Source of the DNA: Diadophis punctatus similis
Lineage: Eukaryota; Chordata; Lepidosauria; Squamata; Dipsadidae
DNA: 64,000 nucleotides
Direction: 5' to 3'
NCBI GenBank assembly: GCA_023053685.1
Contig: JALIGW010000002.1
Coordinates: forward strand, 254,438,739-254,502,738
Shown: piece by piece, positions 20,240 to 34,410 of the stretch
Layout of the letters: every line of letters starts with the position of its first letter
Numbering within the stretch: position 1 is the first letter of the stretch
Translations under genes and position numbers: made by a program
The notes under the pieces: generated by a model
What the model was told of the DNA's origin: nothing
Databases searched by the model: none
The model's input: only the letters and a program-made list of their open reading frames with translations

Positions 20240-23200
20240 AACCAACATCTACACAAAACTTGTGGGACACTTTGAAAGCATATACGAGAGGTCTAATAAT
20301 ATCATATACAGCAAAAAAAATAAAGAAAGAAAGCAAGAATATAATAACATATTAAGAGAACTTAAACAACTAGAAGAGGAAGCACAGGAAAAGCCAGGAA
20401 ATAAAAGGATAGAAGAATTACTAATGCAATCTAAACATAAATTAAATCTTATAGAACAAAGAGAATATTTAAGGAATCTTAAATTTGTAAAACAATCCTA
20501 CTTTGAGAATGCAAATAAACCTGGCAGATGGCTTTCATATAAGATCAGAAAAGAGAGAGGGAATAGAATAATTCATCAATTAAAAGATAAAACAGGAAAC
20601 TTACAAAACTCGGAAGAAAAAATGAGAGAGATAGCAGTAGATTTTTTTGAACAACTCTATAAAAAGGAGGAAACAGAGATAAATAAGATTGAAGAATATC
20701 TCAAGCAAACATCTATTTTAACTATAAGTGAAGAAGATAAACAAATATTAAATAATGAAATAACCCCAGAAGAATTAAAAATGGCAACTCAGAAACAAAA
20801 AAATAACAAAACTCCTGGACCAGACGGTCTTCCAGTAGAGTTCTATAAGATAGTTAATGAAACCACTCAACAATTACAACTAGAGTTATATAACGAAGTC
20901 TTGACTAAAGGGAAGATTCCAGAGTCATGGAAAGAGTCACACATCGCCACATTGTTGAAAGAGGGTACCGAACCAGATTTGATCCAAAATTATAGGCCAA
21001 TCGCGTTGTTAAATGCTGACTACAAAATTTTCATGTGTATAATGGCGGAAAGAATGAAAAAAGTATTAAATAAAATTATTCATCTTGACCAAAATGGATT
21101 TTTACCCACGAGGCAAATTAGGACAAATTTGAGAATCGTATTAAACATTTTGGAATACTATGAAGCGCATCCAGAAAGGCAAACGGCCCTTGTCTTCCTG
21201 GATGCGCAGAAAGCGTTTGACAACGTTGATTGGCAGTACATGAAATTACTAATTAAAAAAATGGAATTCGGCGACAAATTTTTAAAAATGATAGAAACAA
21301 TATACTCTTCCCAATCTGCCAAGGTAATAATGAATGGAAGTGTAACCAAAACTTTTCAGATAAATAAGGGAGTAAGACAGGGATGTCCATTGTCGCCTCT
21401 ACTTTTTATACTGTCTTTGGAAATATTACTAAATAAAATTAGGGACAATTCGGACATTAAAGGAACGAAAATCAAAAGAGAAAATTACAAAATACAAGCA
21501 TTTGCGGATGACTTAGTATTTTTTCTGGAAGATCCACATGAATCTGGAATAGCCTTATTTAACGAAATAGAAAAATATGGAGTAATACCCGGACTAAAAA
21601 TAAACAAACAAAAAACTAAATTATTGACTAAAAATATGACAAGGAAACAAGAGGGACAATTAGGAAAAGAATTAGGCCTACAAGTAGTGAAAAAAATCAA
21701 ATATTTAGGTATTAATTTAACAAACAAATGCTCATCTATAAAAGATAATAATTATAAAAAACTGGTACATCAAATAGAATTAGATCTTAAAAAATGGGAA
21801 AAACTACAAATTTCTTTTTTAGGCCGAATAGCTATCATTAAAATGAATATTTTGCCCAAACTATTATATTTATTTCAGACAGTTCCAATTAAATTAAATT
21901 CTAAATTTTTTGCAAATCTGAATAGGATAACCAACAAATTTATTTGGCAACACAAAAAATCAAGAATTAAAATTATCGACCTACAAGACAGTAAAAGTAG
22001 AGGCGGCTTTGGACTCCCGGACTGGAAATTATACTACACCGCAGCATCTTTGGTATGGATAAGAGACTGGATCAATTTAAATAATAACCGTATTCTAACT
22101 TTGGAAGGCCACGATTTGCTTATGGGGTGGCACTCATGCCTATGGAATAAAGGGAATATATCAAAATTTTTCCGGAGACATGCAATTAGAGATGCGCTCA
22201 TTACAACCTGGCAAGAAATAAAAAGAAAACACTATATTAAAATTCCAAATTGGCTTTCGATAACAGAGGCAATTATATATCCAAATACAACTGATAAGAG
22301 TAAAAAGGTAAAATATAAAGACATATTGGATGGAACTGGTAAATTAAAAGACAGAGATGAACTACAAAGACTAAATATAAACATAGACTGGTGGCCGTAC
22401 TCGCAGATAAAATCTAGATACAAGACAGATATAGAAGAATACGGAATTGAATTGGAATCCAAACCATTAGATAAAATATTGATTGGCCCAGAAAACAAAA
22501 TTATTACAAAATTATATAACTATTTATTGCAGCAGGAAAGACTTGAAGATATTGTAAAAGGTCCTATGATAGCATGGGCCCAGAACATAGGACATAACAT
22601 CCAATTGGCAGATTGGGAACAGATATGGAATAGAAATCTTAAAATATCTAGGTCAGTAGCATACAAAGAAAACTTTTACAAAATGAGTTATAGATGGCAC
22701 TTAGCCCCAATTAGACTTGCAAAAATTAATCCAAATTTGAATCCTATATGCTGGAAATGCAAAAAAACACAGGGTACCTTCTTTCACATGTGGTGGCTGT
22801 GCTCAGAAACAAAAAAATTTTGGAACACAATTCATAAATGGCTATCAGAAATATTAAATGAGATATTAGAATTCACTCCAGAACTATTTCTCCTCGGCAT
22901 ATTTAAAAAAGATTACCATAAAGATATTAAGTATTTAGTCCTCCACATCACAACAGCAGCTAGGATAACCTTCGCACAATTTTGGAAGAATACAGAAATA
23001 CCTCCAGAAAATATAATAGTTAAAAAAATCTATGAGTGTGCAGAAATGGAAAGATTAACAATGTACTTAAGGGGCCAAAGTGATTCGGATGATTACAATA
23101 TCTGGGAAAAATGGTACAAATGGATTAAATTAAGAAGGGAAGAAAAGAAACAGTGAAATTATAGATTGTAATATGTAAATATGTAAATTAAACTATATGT

Positions 23201-23360
23201 GTAATTAAGATAAGCGATATAGAATCTAACTGTAATAAGGAATATGTGAAAATGAAAATACTGTGTATGATTGTAGAAATGCTTTAGGAAATATGGAAAT
23301 TGTTATTTTTAAAGAAAAATGTTGAAAATCAATAAAATTTAATTAAAAAAAAAAAAGAAA
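20240..23360 (+). mobile_element. L1 LINE, 3' half with long intact ORF2 segment
   Basis: This L1 lies antisense to gene 1 in its first intron. It lacks the 5' UTR, ORF1 and the endonuclease. It retains the ORF2 linker, reverse transcriptase, C-terminal region, a short 3' UTR and an A-rich tail ending at about 23360. The flank gaaagaacaccccttaaaa matches the target sequence beside the 925-1590 fragment. Confidence 0.88.
20262..23156 (+). pseudogene. L1 ORF2 fragment: reverse transcriptase and C-terminus
   Basis: An uninterrupted frame of 964 codons. Reverse transcriptase landmarks occur in order: KTPGPDGLPVEFYK, NYRPIALLN, HLDQNGFLPTRQI, FLDAQKAFDNVDW, GVRQGCPLSPLLF and the catalytic FADD at residues 414-417. 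Near residue 829 is a C-x2-C-x8-H-x4-C knuckle typical of the L1 C-terminus. The first Met is internal to the original protein, and the endonuclease is gone, so it cannot act as a complete L1 ORF2. The lack of stops suggests a fairly recent element. Confidence 0.88.
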
Positions 23361-24119
23361 GAAAGAACACCCCTTAAAATGATGTTCACCCACCCTCTTA
23401 ATTGTGGAGGATTTGACCTTAGTTTACTCTTTGTCTTCAGAAAAAGCATGAACGGTTTGCAGTTTACATATCCAAAATGGAAAACCAAAGAAAGTACCAG
23501 GAATAAAGGGTGACTAAGTTAACTAGCGAGAATCCATCTCCAAAGAAAAAATAACCATTAGAAAATCTTATAAAACCACTAATGCCAGGGAAGAAAGTGG
23601 AGAATCTTATTAGCTAATTTGACTTTTGTGCAGCTGGGGCGTTTTCTGACAAATTCTTCTTGATCAACTTCTATCAAAGAGTCAAAATACTGGACAAAAA
23701 CATTTCAAATACGTTTCGGATTTCTATTTCCTAATTATTTATTCTAATGTTTTCAAGAGTGTGTGTGTGTTAAGAACAATCATTTAAGCAATAAATGTCT
23801 CAGGTCAAAAACAGCAAATGTGAGAAGATCTATAAAAATCGATTTCAGGAAAATAAATCAACATTTGAACTTACTGTACAGTAAAATTTGAGCCAGCAGA
23901 ATCCCATTAATCATCCAGCCCAAAATCCCTTTGGGAACTGAATGAACAAGCCACCATCCAATCCAATCCATATAGGATTAACACCCGAATGAATAAACCA
24001 TTTTACAGACTAACATGATTTCCTGATTGATGCAACTCCTACAAGCACGTTTCCCCCTTATCTTAATCCACACTTTTACAAACACGGACAAATTAAAACG
24101 TGTGGATTTTAACTCCCAG
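23361..24119. other. Duplicated non-coding flank, gene 1 unit
   Basis: Close copy of 1595-2349, between the L1 target site and the promoter block. No exon signal was recognised. Confidence 0.5.
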
Positions 24120-24689
24120 ACTTTAAAGACATTTGAGAAACACCGGCCTCATCGGGCACACGGTGCGAATGGTGCACAGCAGCCCCAATTTTGCACCTCC
24201 GTCCCTGCAAGGTCTCCCTTCTTTGTCAGCGGGGAGAGCCCCTTTTGCGGTGGTGGGGAAAGGCTGGGAAGCAAGTAGCACCCCAGTCCCAGTCCTCGCA
24301 CATCCGTCCTTGCACCCAGAGCCAGCAGGAGGACTTCGAGGCTGCCTCCACTCCCCCAATAAATGGGGAGAAACGGCCCCTCCCTTTCTGGGTACCCCCA
24401 TTTCTCTTCTTTCCTCCTCTCCTAGCTCCTGCATGGGAAATGGCGGCAGGGGAACATGGGACTCCGGAAGAAGACTTGGCCCGTCACCACTCACCCCTCC
24501 AGCGCGGGACCTCTTTGCACCGGCAGAGCCGCCACTCCTGCAACACGGGAGTCTCTCGTCGGGATCGGCGTGTCCCCAAAGGCTTCCCGGCAGCCTCTGC
24601 GCCTCCCGCAAAGGCCCCGCCTACCACTCACAAAGGGGGTGGGGGAGGGAGACGCGACTGAATCCTCTCCCAGCGAACTCCAAGGGAAA

Positions 24690-24695
24690 CACGTG
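24690..24695. promoter_or_regulatory. E-box CACGTG, gene 1 promoter
   Basis: CACGTG in the same context as the other two promoter blocks, 57 bases from the CTCF-like core start. Confidence 0.5.
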
Positions 24696-24746
24696 CCTTG
24701 TGCTAGCCGAAAAGCCCGGAGCATGCTGTTCTCTCCTGAATCTGAG

Positions 24747-24761
24747 AGCGCCCCCTGGTGG
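24747..24761 (-). promoter_or_regulatory. CTCF-like core motif, gene 1 promoter
   Basis: Minus strand CCACCAGGGGGCGCT, a full match to the CTCF core, identical to copy A. Confidence 0.6.
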
Positions 24762-24993
24762 ACTCTGCGCAAGGTGCAGGGATAACCCTGAAAGGGCGGG
24801 AAAGAGGAAGGAGCATATTTGGAGGAATAGAAACGAAGAGGAGTAGGAATGGGAGTGGGAGAAGAGAAGTGAAGAGAAGAGAAATAGGAATGGAATGAGA
24901 TAGGATAGAATAGGAATGGGAATAAAATAAATTGAGATGGAAGAGACCTTGGAGGTCTTCTAGTCCAGCCCCCTGCTCTAGGAGAACCTATAC

Positions 24994-26374
24994 CACTGAT
25001 GGCGAACCTTTTTTGGTTTGCTTGCCAAAAGGGTCTGTGTGCTTGCGCTAGCCCACACACACATGCCCACACATGCCCACACCCATTCCCTCCCCTCACC
25101 CATACTCACCCCGCTGCCCCCTGCGCACGGGCCTCACTGAAGCCTGGGACAGTGAAAAAACGGGCAAACCGGAAGTCTGGCAAAGGTAAAGTGACCAGAT
25201 TTTTTTTAAAGTGGGAGGGGGGGGGCGGTCCTGCCTGGGCGCCATTTGTTTTTCCCTCTGCGCATGCGCAGAACGCTGTGCATGCGCAGAGGGCAAAACA
25301 CAGCAAATGTCGGCGTCCAGGTGTGGGGGAGGCGGGAGGCCTTTCCTCGCCTCCCGCCTCCCCTTCGGGAGCCAGCACCCCTTCGGGAGCCCGCCTCCCC
25401 TTCGGGAGGCCTTTCCTTGCCTCCCGCCTCCCCTTCGGGAGCTGCCCTGGGGCCGGGCTGGCAAGCAATGAACGGGAGGCGGGAGGCGGGGAAAGGAGGC
25501 AGCTGGCAGCTTACCTGTCGCGAGCTCCAGGCATCCAAGCGCCACGGTCTCCCGGTCGCCCGCCCGGCCCCAGGGCAACGGCGGCAGCGAGGCGATGGGG
25601 GGGAAGGAAGGGGAGGGGGGCGAGGAAGCCGCTCGTGAGCTGAAACCGGCGACGGCTCCTCGTCCCTCACCCCTCCGCCCGCATCCCAACAGCAGCGGCG
25701 CCTCCGAGGGTGGGGCTAGGGGTGGGGCGGGGGAAGGAGAGGAGGAGCAGCCCCCCTTCCCCCTCTCCCCAGCAGGCAGCCGCCTCGCTGAAATTCCGCC
25801 CGACTTGCTTCCGGTACCTCTCTTTTGCTTCCCCTTTTAAGGTGACCAGACGTCCCGCTGTTTCGGCATTCTTTTCAAAAAAAGCAGGACTTTTTGAAAA
25901 GAATGCGGGACGCGGGACACACGCTTGAAAAGCGTGTCTGTCCCGCCAAAAGCGGGACGTCTGGTCACCTTAGGCAAAGGGGACTTCCAGTTTGCCCATT
26001 GGGCCGTTGGGCTTCAGGAACCTTCCCTAAAGCCTCTGGAGTGCGAAAAACAGCACAACCAACGGGCAAACCGGAAGTTTGTTTTTCCGAATGTCCGATT
26101 TGCCTGTTGAACCTTTTTTTTTTACTTCAGGAAGCTTCCCTGAATCCCCCGGAGTGTAAAAAACAACACAACTGACAAACCGGAAGTCCGTTTTCCCAAA
26201 CTTCCGGTCTGTCCGTTGGGCTGTTTTTCGGTGAAACAGCCTTCCACAAGGCCGAAAATCAATGGCTAGCACGTGCATGCGTGCTGGAGCTGACATAGGG
26301 CAATGCTTCACGTGCCCTCCGATATCGCTCCGTGTGCCACCTGTGGCACACATGCCATAGGTTCGCAATCACTG
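24994..26374. mobile_element. CpG-rich hAT element (CAGTGATGGCGAACC family)
   Basis: The ends are CACTGATGGCGAACC and GGTTCGCAATCACTG, with the exact duplication acctatac at 24986-24993 and 26375-26382. The interior is GC-rich, with CTCCCCTTCGGGAG-type minisatellite units near 25350-25440 and the repeated word ACTTCCGGTTTG. Another palindromic element is nested at 25839-25972. Non-coding, although CpG density makes it resemble a promoter island. Confidence 0.88.
25839..25972. mobile_element. Nested palindromic MITE
   Basis: Ends AAGGTGACCAGACGTCCCGC and its complement enclose a further hairpin. It sits inside the 24994-26374 hAT. A related but diverged left end, aaagtgaccagat, is at about 25187. 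The target duplication is unclear and the superfamily is not assigned. Confidence 0.6.
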
Positions 26375-26842
26375 ACCTATACCATTTCATATAAGTAATT
26401 GTCCCAACTCTTCTTAAAAACCTCCAGTGATGGAGCACCCATGATTTCTGGAGACAAGCTGGTTAATTGTCCTGTTAGGAAGTTACTCCTTATTTCCAGA
26501 TTGCTTCTCTATTTGATTAGTTTCCAACCATTTGTTCCTTGTCCTGCCCTCTGGTGCTTTGGAGAATAATTTGACCCCCTCTTCTTTGTGGCAACCCGTC
26601 AAATACTGGAATATTGCTATCATGTCACCCCTAATTCTTCTTTTCTTTAGACTAGCTAGCCAAACGCAAATCCTGCAGCCGTTCTTTGTTTTAGTCTCCA
26701 GCCCTTTGATCATCTTAGTTGCTTTTCTCTGAACTTTTTCCAAAGTCTCAACATCTTTTTTGTAACATGGTGACCAAAATGGGTTGTCGTATTCCAGGTG
26801 TGGACTTAACTAGGGTTTTATAAAGCTCTACTAATACTTTAC

Positions 26843-28168
26843 ACGATCTTCATTCTATGCCTGTTTATACAACACAGGATTATCTGGTGGTGATGTTGTC
26901 TATTCCACATTTTTCTAGCTTTCCAATAGGAGGGGAAGGGATGATGGGCATGGGAATAGGAGGAAAGATTCGTGCCCAAGAAAGGCATCGGCATCTCCGG
27001 AGGCGGCAGTCTCTCCATCTTCCTCTCTTTCTTGTCCAGGAACCATCTGTGGAGATGGAGAAAAATCTCTCTGGAGGATATGAACTCGCTTCCCTCAAGA
27101 ACAGTTGCTCTGAAGTGTTCGCAGAGATTGGAGAGGGCCTCAAAAGGATCCAAATCCTGTCAGAAACGGCCAGGCAGTCAGAAGAGGACACTCTCTGGGA
27201 AACACAATTTGTTGCAAACTCCAGCCTGAAGGGGAGGAAGATGGGGCTGATGGGACACAGGCAGGGAAGACACAATCAAGAAAATTGAGATTTCTAGCAT
27301 GTGTTTGCTCTCTAGTTCTGAATATACACCTACTACACTTGTCAAATTCATGACTCTCGGTGCCTAAGAATAATGGGAAAGACTCAGTGAGTGGCTGCTT
27401 ATGACAAAGGAAATAATTCTGATGAAAAAGAAAACCAATTCCAAAATAGGAAAAAAGCTTAAACTTGTGGATGTTCCAGAAATTTTACCTCACAATGAGG
27501 CTACTTGGAGGACAAATGAAGTGGAGGGGGGGGGGATGACATCTCATCTGTGACTGGAAAAAAGAGGGAACTGCAAAATGGTGGAAAGAGATTACGGACA
27601 AGAATATAAAATTAGAATACCATGAGGGGGGGGAAAGAGGAAAAATGTTTTATTTAGGGGTTGTATACCAAACACCCACAGGAAATATGAATAGGAAACT
27701 TAAGACCTTTCTAGAATTTAAGGCAAGGATAGGATATCTCTTCATCATAAATCAAAAGAAAAGTACAATTGGTGTCTAATTTTGTATGACTGCTATCCTG
27801 ATTTCCATTTCTCTAAAGAAAAATTGGACAATAACTGGCATAAAACTGGAATTGGTGCCTTTTCTCCATCTTGACAGAGAAGCATCCATGGGTACTATTT
27901 GAATAAACAGCTTCAACCCAGCAGGAGCCTCTGAAACTCAAAAGTTTCTCCCTCACCCAAATCCTTCCTATTATTATTAATTTTTTGCCAATAAACAATT
28001 GTTAGGGCTTTTCTGATTGTGGTAAACAGATACATTTGTTTTTCCCATAAAAACCTTTATTAGACACACTTAAACTCCTACTTGTAATTTTAATGCGAAC
28101 AGCACCTTGCTAATTTTAATATTCCTATTACCCACAGGTTAGTAACTATTTCTATCTTACTTGACATA
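26843..28168. other. Duplicated intergenic flank
   Basis: Colinear with 5278-7253, without the LINE at 6503-7137. The plus-strand ORF 26857-27288 has no known domain and is broken in the other copies. Confidence 0.45.
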
Positions 28169-28407
28169 CAGTATTTTTCGGAGTATAAGACACATTTTTC
28201 GGAGTATAAGACGCACCCCCCCCCCTTAAAAGAGGGTGGAAATGTTGGTGTGTCTTATACACCGAATACAGCCATTTTTGGCCTCCCAAAGCCCCACCCC
28301 ACGCGTCCCATTTTTGTGAAAAATAGGCCCATTTTTTGCAAAAATGGGACACACAAAGGTTTTGATAGGGCTGCATAGTGGTCCTGGGGGCGGACAACAG
28401 CGCTGTT
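28169..28407. mobile_element. TA-flanked MITE, truncated copy
   Basis: Starts cagtatttttcggagtata after TA and matches 7254-7510, then joins sequence corresponding to about 8288. A deletion removed its right end and about 650 bases of flank. Confidence 0.6.
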
Positions 28408-28639
28408 GGTCCTAGTGCTTGGAGAGTCTTTTGCACATACATTTCAGGGGCTTCTGGTCATTCTGGCTCCTTTTTGTGAGGGGAATTCTTCATCCTGAAA
28501 CATTCTTCACACTCGAATAAATAGCTATGTGATTATTCTCTCACAACATGAGAGGCCAAAAGGTCCCTGCTTCTGCATTCATACTGGTTCATTAGGTCTC
28601 AATATTTCACAGTGGATTGAAAGAGCTTACGGTGTATTT

Positions 28640-28850
28640 GAGCCGAGGTGGCACAGTGGTTAAAGTACAGCATTGCAGTTCAGCAGTTCAAATCTCACCA
28701 GGCTCAAGGTTGACTCAGCCTTCCATCCTTCCAAGGTGGGTAAAATGAGGACCCAGATTGTTGGGGGCAATATGCTAAACTTTGTAAACCGCTTAGAGAG
28801 GGCTGTAAAGCACTATGAAGTGGTATATAAGTCTAAGTGCTATTGCTATT
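28640..28850 (+). mobile_element. tRNA-derived SINE
   Basis: Starts AGCCGAGGTGGCACAGTGGT (A-box like) and has GTTCAAATCTC (B-box like), then a conserved body ending GTATATAAGTCTAAGTGC and a GCTATT tail. Non-coding pol III-type retroposon. Confidence 0.85.
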
Positions 28851-29189
28851 TTTCGTATCCTCACACTCCAAAGGAAGTTCCCATTCTCATTTCTGCTATA
28901 GAGGAAGAAAGGTTTTAAAAAGTTTTGTCTGGAAGAGATGCAGCTCCTTCTGCTTCTTGGGGAAGCAACACCTATTTAATATCTGCTTGATCACATACCT
29001 CCTAGAGCAATCATTTTCCAGCTCAATACTGGGATATATTCTCAGGTGAGCCTCTTGTCCAAACTGAATACACCGTGGTGGTGGTTATAAATTCAGCGGT
29101 TTTTTTGTAGCATTAAGTATAGGTTAGACGATCTGATGTAACATTGTCACCAGATGCTTCCTTTTTGAATATTGTAATTTAGCACAATA

Positions 29190-29402
29190 TAGCAATAGCA
29201 GACTTATATACCGCTTCATAGTGCTTTACAGCGCTCTCTAAGCGGTTTACAGAGTTCAGCATATTGCCCCCAACAATCTGGGTCCTCATTTTACCGACCT
29301 CAGAAGAATGGAAGGCTGAGTCAACCTTGAGCCGGTGAGATTTGAACAGCTGAACAGCTGAACTGCAGTGCTGCACTTTAACCACTGCGCCACCTCGGCT
29401 CA
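29190..29402 (-). mobile_element. tRNA-derived SINE, inverted
   Basis: Same SINE family as 28640-28850 in the opposite orientation, about 340 bases away. Unit A has the empty site near 8852. Confidence 0.85.
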
Positions 29403-29969
29403 TATCCCTAGATGTTTCGAGTTTCAACATCTTGCAATTCATTATGAAACTGTTCTATTCATAAGATATCTTCGTTAACATCACTTGTACTTTGGTAATT
29501 CATATTTAGCTGTAACTTCTGCAAGTCTTTCCTGATTTATACCTTTCCCATAGTAAGCCTGGAATTACATTTTAGTAGCTAAGCCTATGCTTCCCCTCAA
29601 AAATTAAACTTTTGGGGGTCATTTGGCTTTCTTTATTATAATCCAATAGAAAGTGAAGAAAAAAGATGCTCTTACTTATTTGAAAGAGGATTGCTGACTT
29701 TCAAATGAAAGTAGCTACAAAAATCCACTGTTCATAATTACAACACAACATGCCTAGCATTTGGTTTCCATTTGTAAATTCATTTATCTTGGTCTTCAAA
29801 TTGTGAAGATCAGACTCCAAAAACCCCTAAATGTAATTAGGAAATGCATGTACTTCAACAACTAAAACCTAATATTTTAACAGATTCTCACCCAACTTTA
29901 TTCTTGTATAGAAATACCGCCATTGGTCCTTTTGAAGCTTTTTCCAGCTTTCACACATTTATGTGGCTT

Positions 29970-32959
<2,990 letters not shown>

Positions 32960-33085
32960 CGAAAGAGGCCACATTCCTATGATTTTCCAGCATGACTTCC
33001 CGATACAGTGCTTTTTGGTCAGCATCCAGCTGAGACCACTCCTCTTCGGAGAAATACACAGACACCTCCTTAAAGGACACAAGAC
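32960..33085 (-). CDS. Gene 2 KRAB-A exon
   Basis: Reads [35 protein letters not shown] and VASF plus one base. The EEW, REV and MLE residues are all present, so this box is closer to consensus than gene 1. The donor is TTTCG|gtgagaat. The outer and inner acceptors form cattcag|GAAG|GTC. The inner one maintains frame from the linker exon (outer start 33089). Confidence 0.9.
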
Positions 33086-34059
33086 CTTCCTGAATGAGAA
33101 GGAAACAGAAGAAAAATCAGCAGTGAAAGAAAGCAATCCCTCTTTTTCTCTGGGTCTCTCTGTCTGTCTGTCTGTCCGCCTGTCTGTCTATGCCCATGCA
33201 TCAACAAGACTTTCAGCACATGGAGAGAATCAACTGGTATGGGCCATGGAATTCCCACCTATCACTCACTCCAATCCACCCAGTGTTTGCAGAAGAAAAT
33301 GTGTGTCTGTGTTCTTGTTACCATTTAAGTAAAAGGCTTGTTGCGTCCCCAGAACAAATAATCCATGTTCAAAACCTTCATTAAACTTGTTTGAGAGGCA
33401 CCCAGGGATTTACATGGGTGTCATCAATGGACAAAGACACACAAGATCTGCTTCTGCTGCTCCTCAGATTACAAGGAATCCACTCCTTGTACTCCAACCC
33501 AATGGCTGAAGAAGAGAAATCCACTTGGGAAGAGCATTTCTCGTCCTTTCCAAAGCTGGATTGTTTTGGCCAAAATTCCAGGCCCAAATCGGAGTATTAG
33601 AAATTCCTTTAAAGGCTGAAGGGCCTTGATCTGGCCACCCTCTTGGGATTTTAAGAATCTGCTTTATCTTTTAACCTGGTGCCATTATTTTTCTTATCAC
33701 TGGTTATAAACAAGGCGTTTTAGAAACTGTAAGGGGATAATGTGATCATTCCAGTTATTATTAAGTAGCCTTGCACAATTCCATGTCAAAGAATTACTAA
33801 TAGGATCACTATTCTGAATGAAACACTCACACTGTGTACATTTTAATTTTTATTATCCCTCTCTTACTTTTGGAGCTTCAACCAGAATTTCAGCACCACC
33901 ATAAAAAGGAGTCAAATTCGTTCTGTTCTTCCCTGTGAGGGAGACAGAAATTTTAAATGGATTATTAATAAAATTGCAGGAGGCATTCTACAGAAGAGAA
34001 GAGATACAGAAGGTAAGACAGCTGGAATCTCTCTTGGGAATGGGTGGACTTTTGATTAC
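33086..34059. other. Gene 2 intron
   Basis: Colinear with gene 3 61107-62064 and part of gene 1. No transposon inserts and no supportable exon. The conserved ORF pair at 33381-33600 is noted but not called. Confidence 0.45.
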
Positions 34060-34159
34060 CATCTGAGATGTCCTGACTTGTGGATTCATGATAGACCCTC
34101 ATGGAACACAGCTCCCGAGGGGGATTTGATGGATTCCTCTTTCTCATCAGATCTCTTGT
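34060..34159 (-). CDS. Gene 2 SCAN-KRAB linker exon
   Basis: 100 bp, acceptor ctttcactctgcag, donor CAGATG|gtaatc. Reads TRDLMRKRNPSN and PPRELCSMRVYHESTSQDISD plus one base in phase 0. Only one residue differs from gene 1. Inclusion is inferred from conserved sites and phase. Confidence 0.7.
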
Positions 34160-34410
34160 CTGCAGAGTGAAAGACTTGAAATAGGAGGCAGGAGAAAAGA
34201 AAAATACATCACACAACATGAACAGGATTCTTGTTCTCTAAAAACAAATTCAATGCTCCAGTCTCTATCAATGAGCCTAGAATGTAAGAAAGGAACAGCT
34301 GCTTGCAGTCTCTGCTCTAGAATGGATAATGGAACAATGTGCTGAAAGAACTAGTGGAACATCTCCAAATATTATGAAAACCAGAGAGGTAGGGACACGT
34401 TCAAACACAT

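Larger units (their letters stand above)
24120..24800 (-). promoter_or_regulatory. CpG-rich promoter block of gene 1
   Basis: Second copy of the GC-rich block, about 5 kb upstream of the gene 1 SCAN exon. It carries the E-box (24690-24695) and the CTCF-like core (24747-24761). The start site and first exon are not resolved. The many overlapping ORFs are compositional. Confidence 0.65.
24928..26842 (-). mobile_element. CR1 LINE 3' fragment split by a hAT
   Basis: CR1 sequence occupies 24928-24993 and 26375-26842. The minus-strand frame 26743-26483 encodes the ORF2 C-terminus (EKVQRKATKMIKGL, RRIRGDMIAIFQYL). It is the same insertion as 3125-3614. The pre-insertion sequence is seen by removing the hAT and one copy of acctatac. 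Confidence 0.82.

Noticed and set aside
24133..24846. 237-codon plus-strand ORF across the promoter block
   Set aside because: CpG-rich DNA lacks stop codons in most frames. The frame is not conserved in the copies at 2362 and 38902.
25096..25689. Pro/Arg-rich ORFs of up to 214 codons
   Set aside because: They lie inside the hAT at 24994-26374 and have no domain.
26857..27288. 143-codon plus-strand ORF upstream of the gene 1 promoter
   Set aside because: No known domain. The equivalent in the off-window unit is frameshifted, and the gene 2 copy diverges. Conservation is explained by duplication.
28640..28850. Possible tRNA gene from A-box and B-box like words
   Set aside because: The sequence is a SINE head. 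No cloverleaf with intact anticodon and acceptor stems was found, and multiple copies share a SINE body.
33381..33600. Conserved open frames on both strands within the intron
   Set aside because: They are kept in genes 2 and 3 but broken in gene 1, and there are no convincing splice sites in a usable phase.
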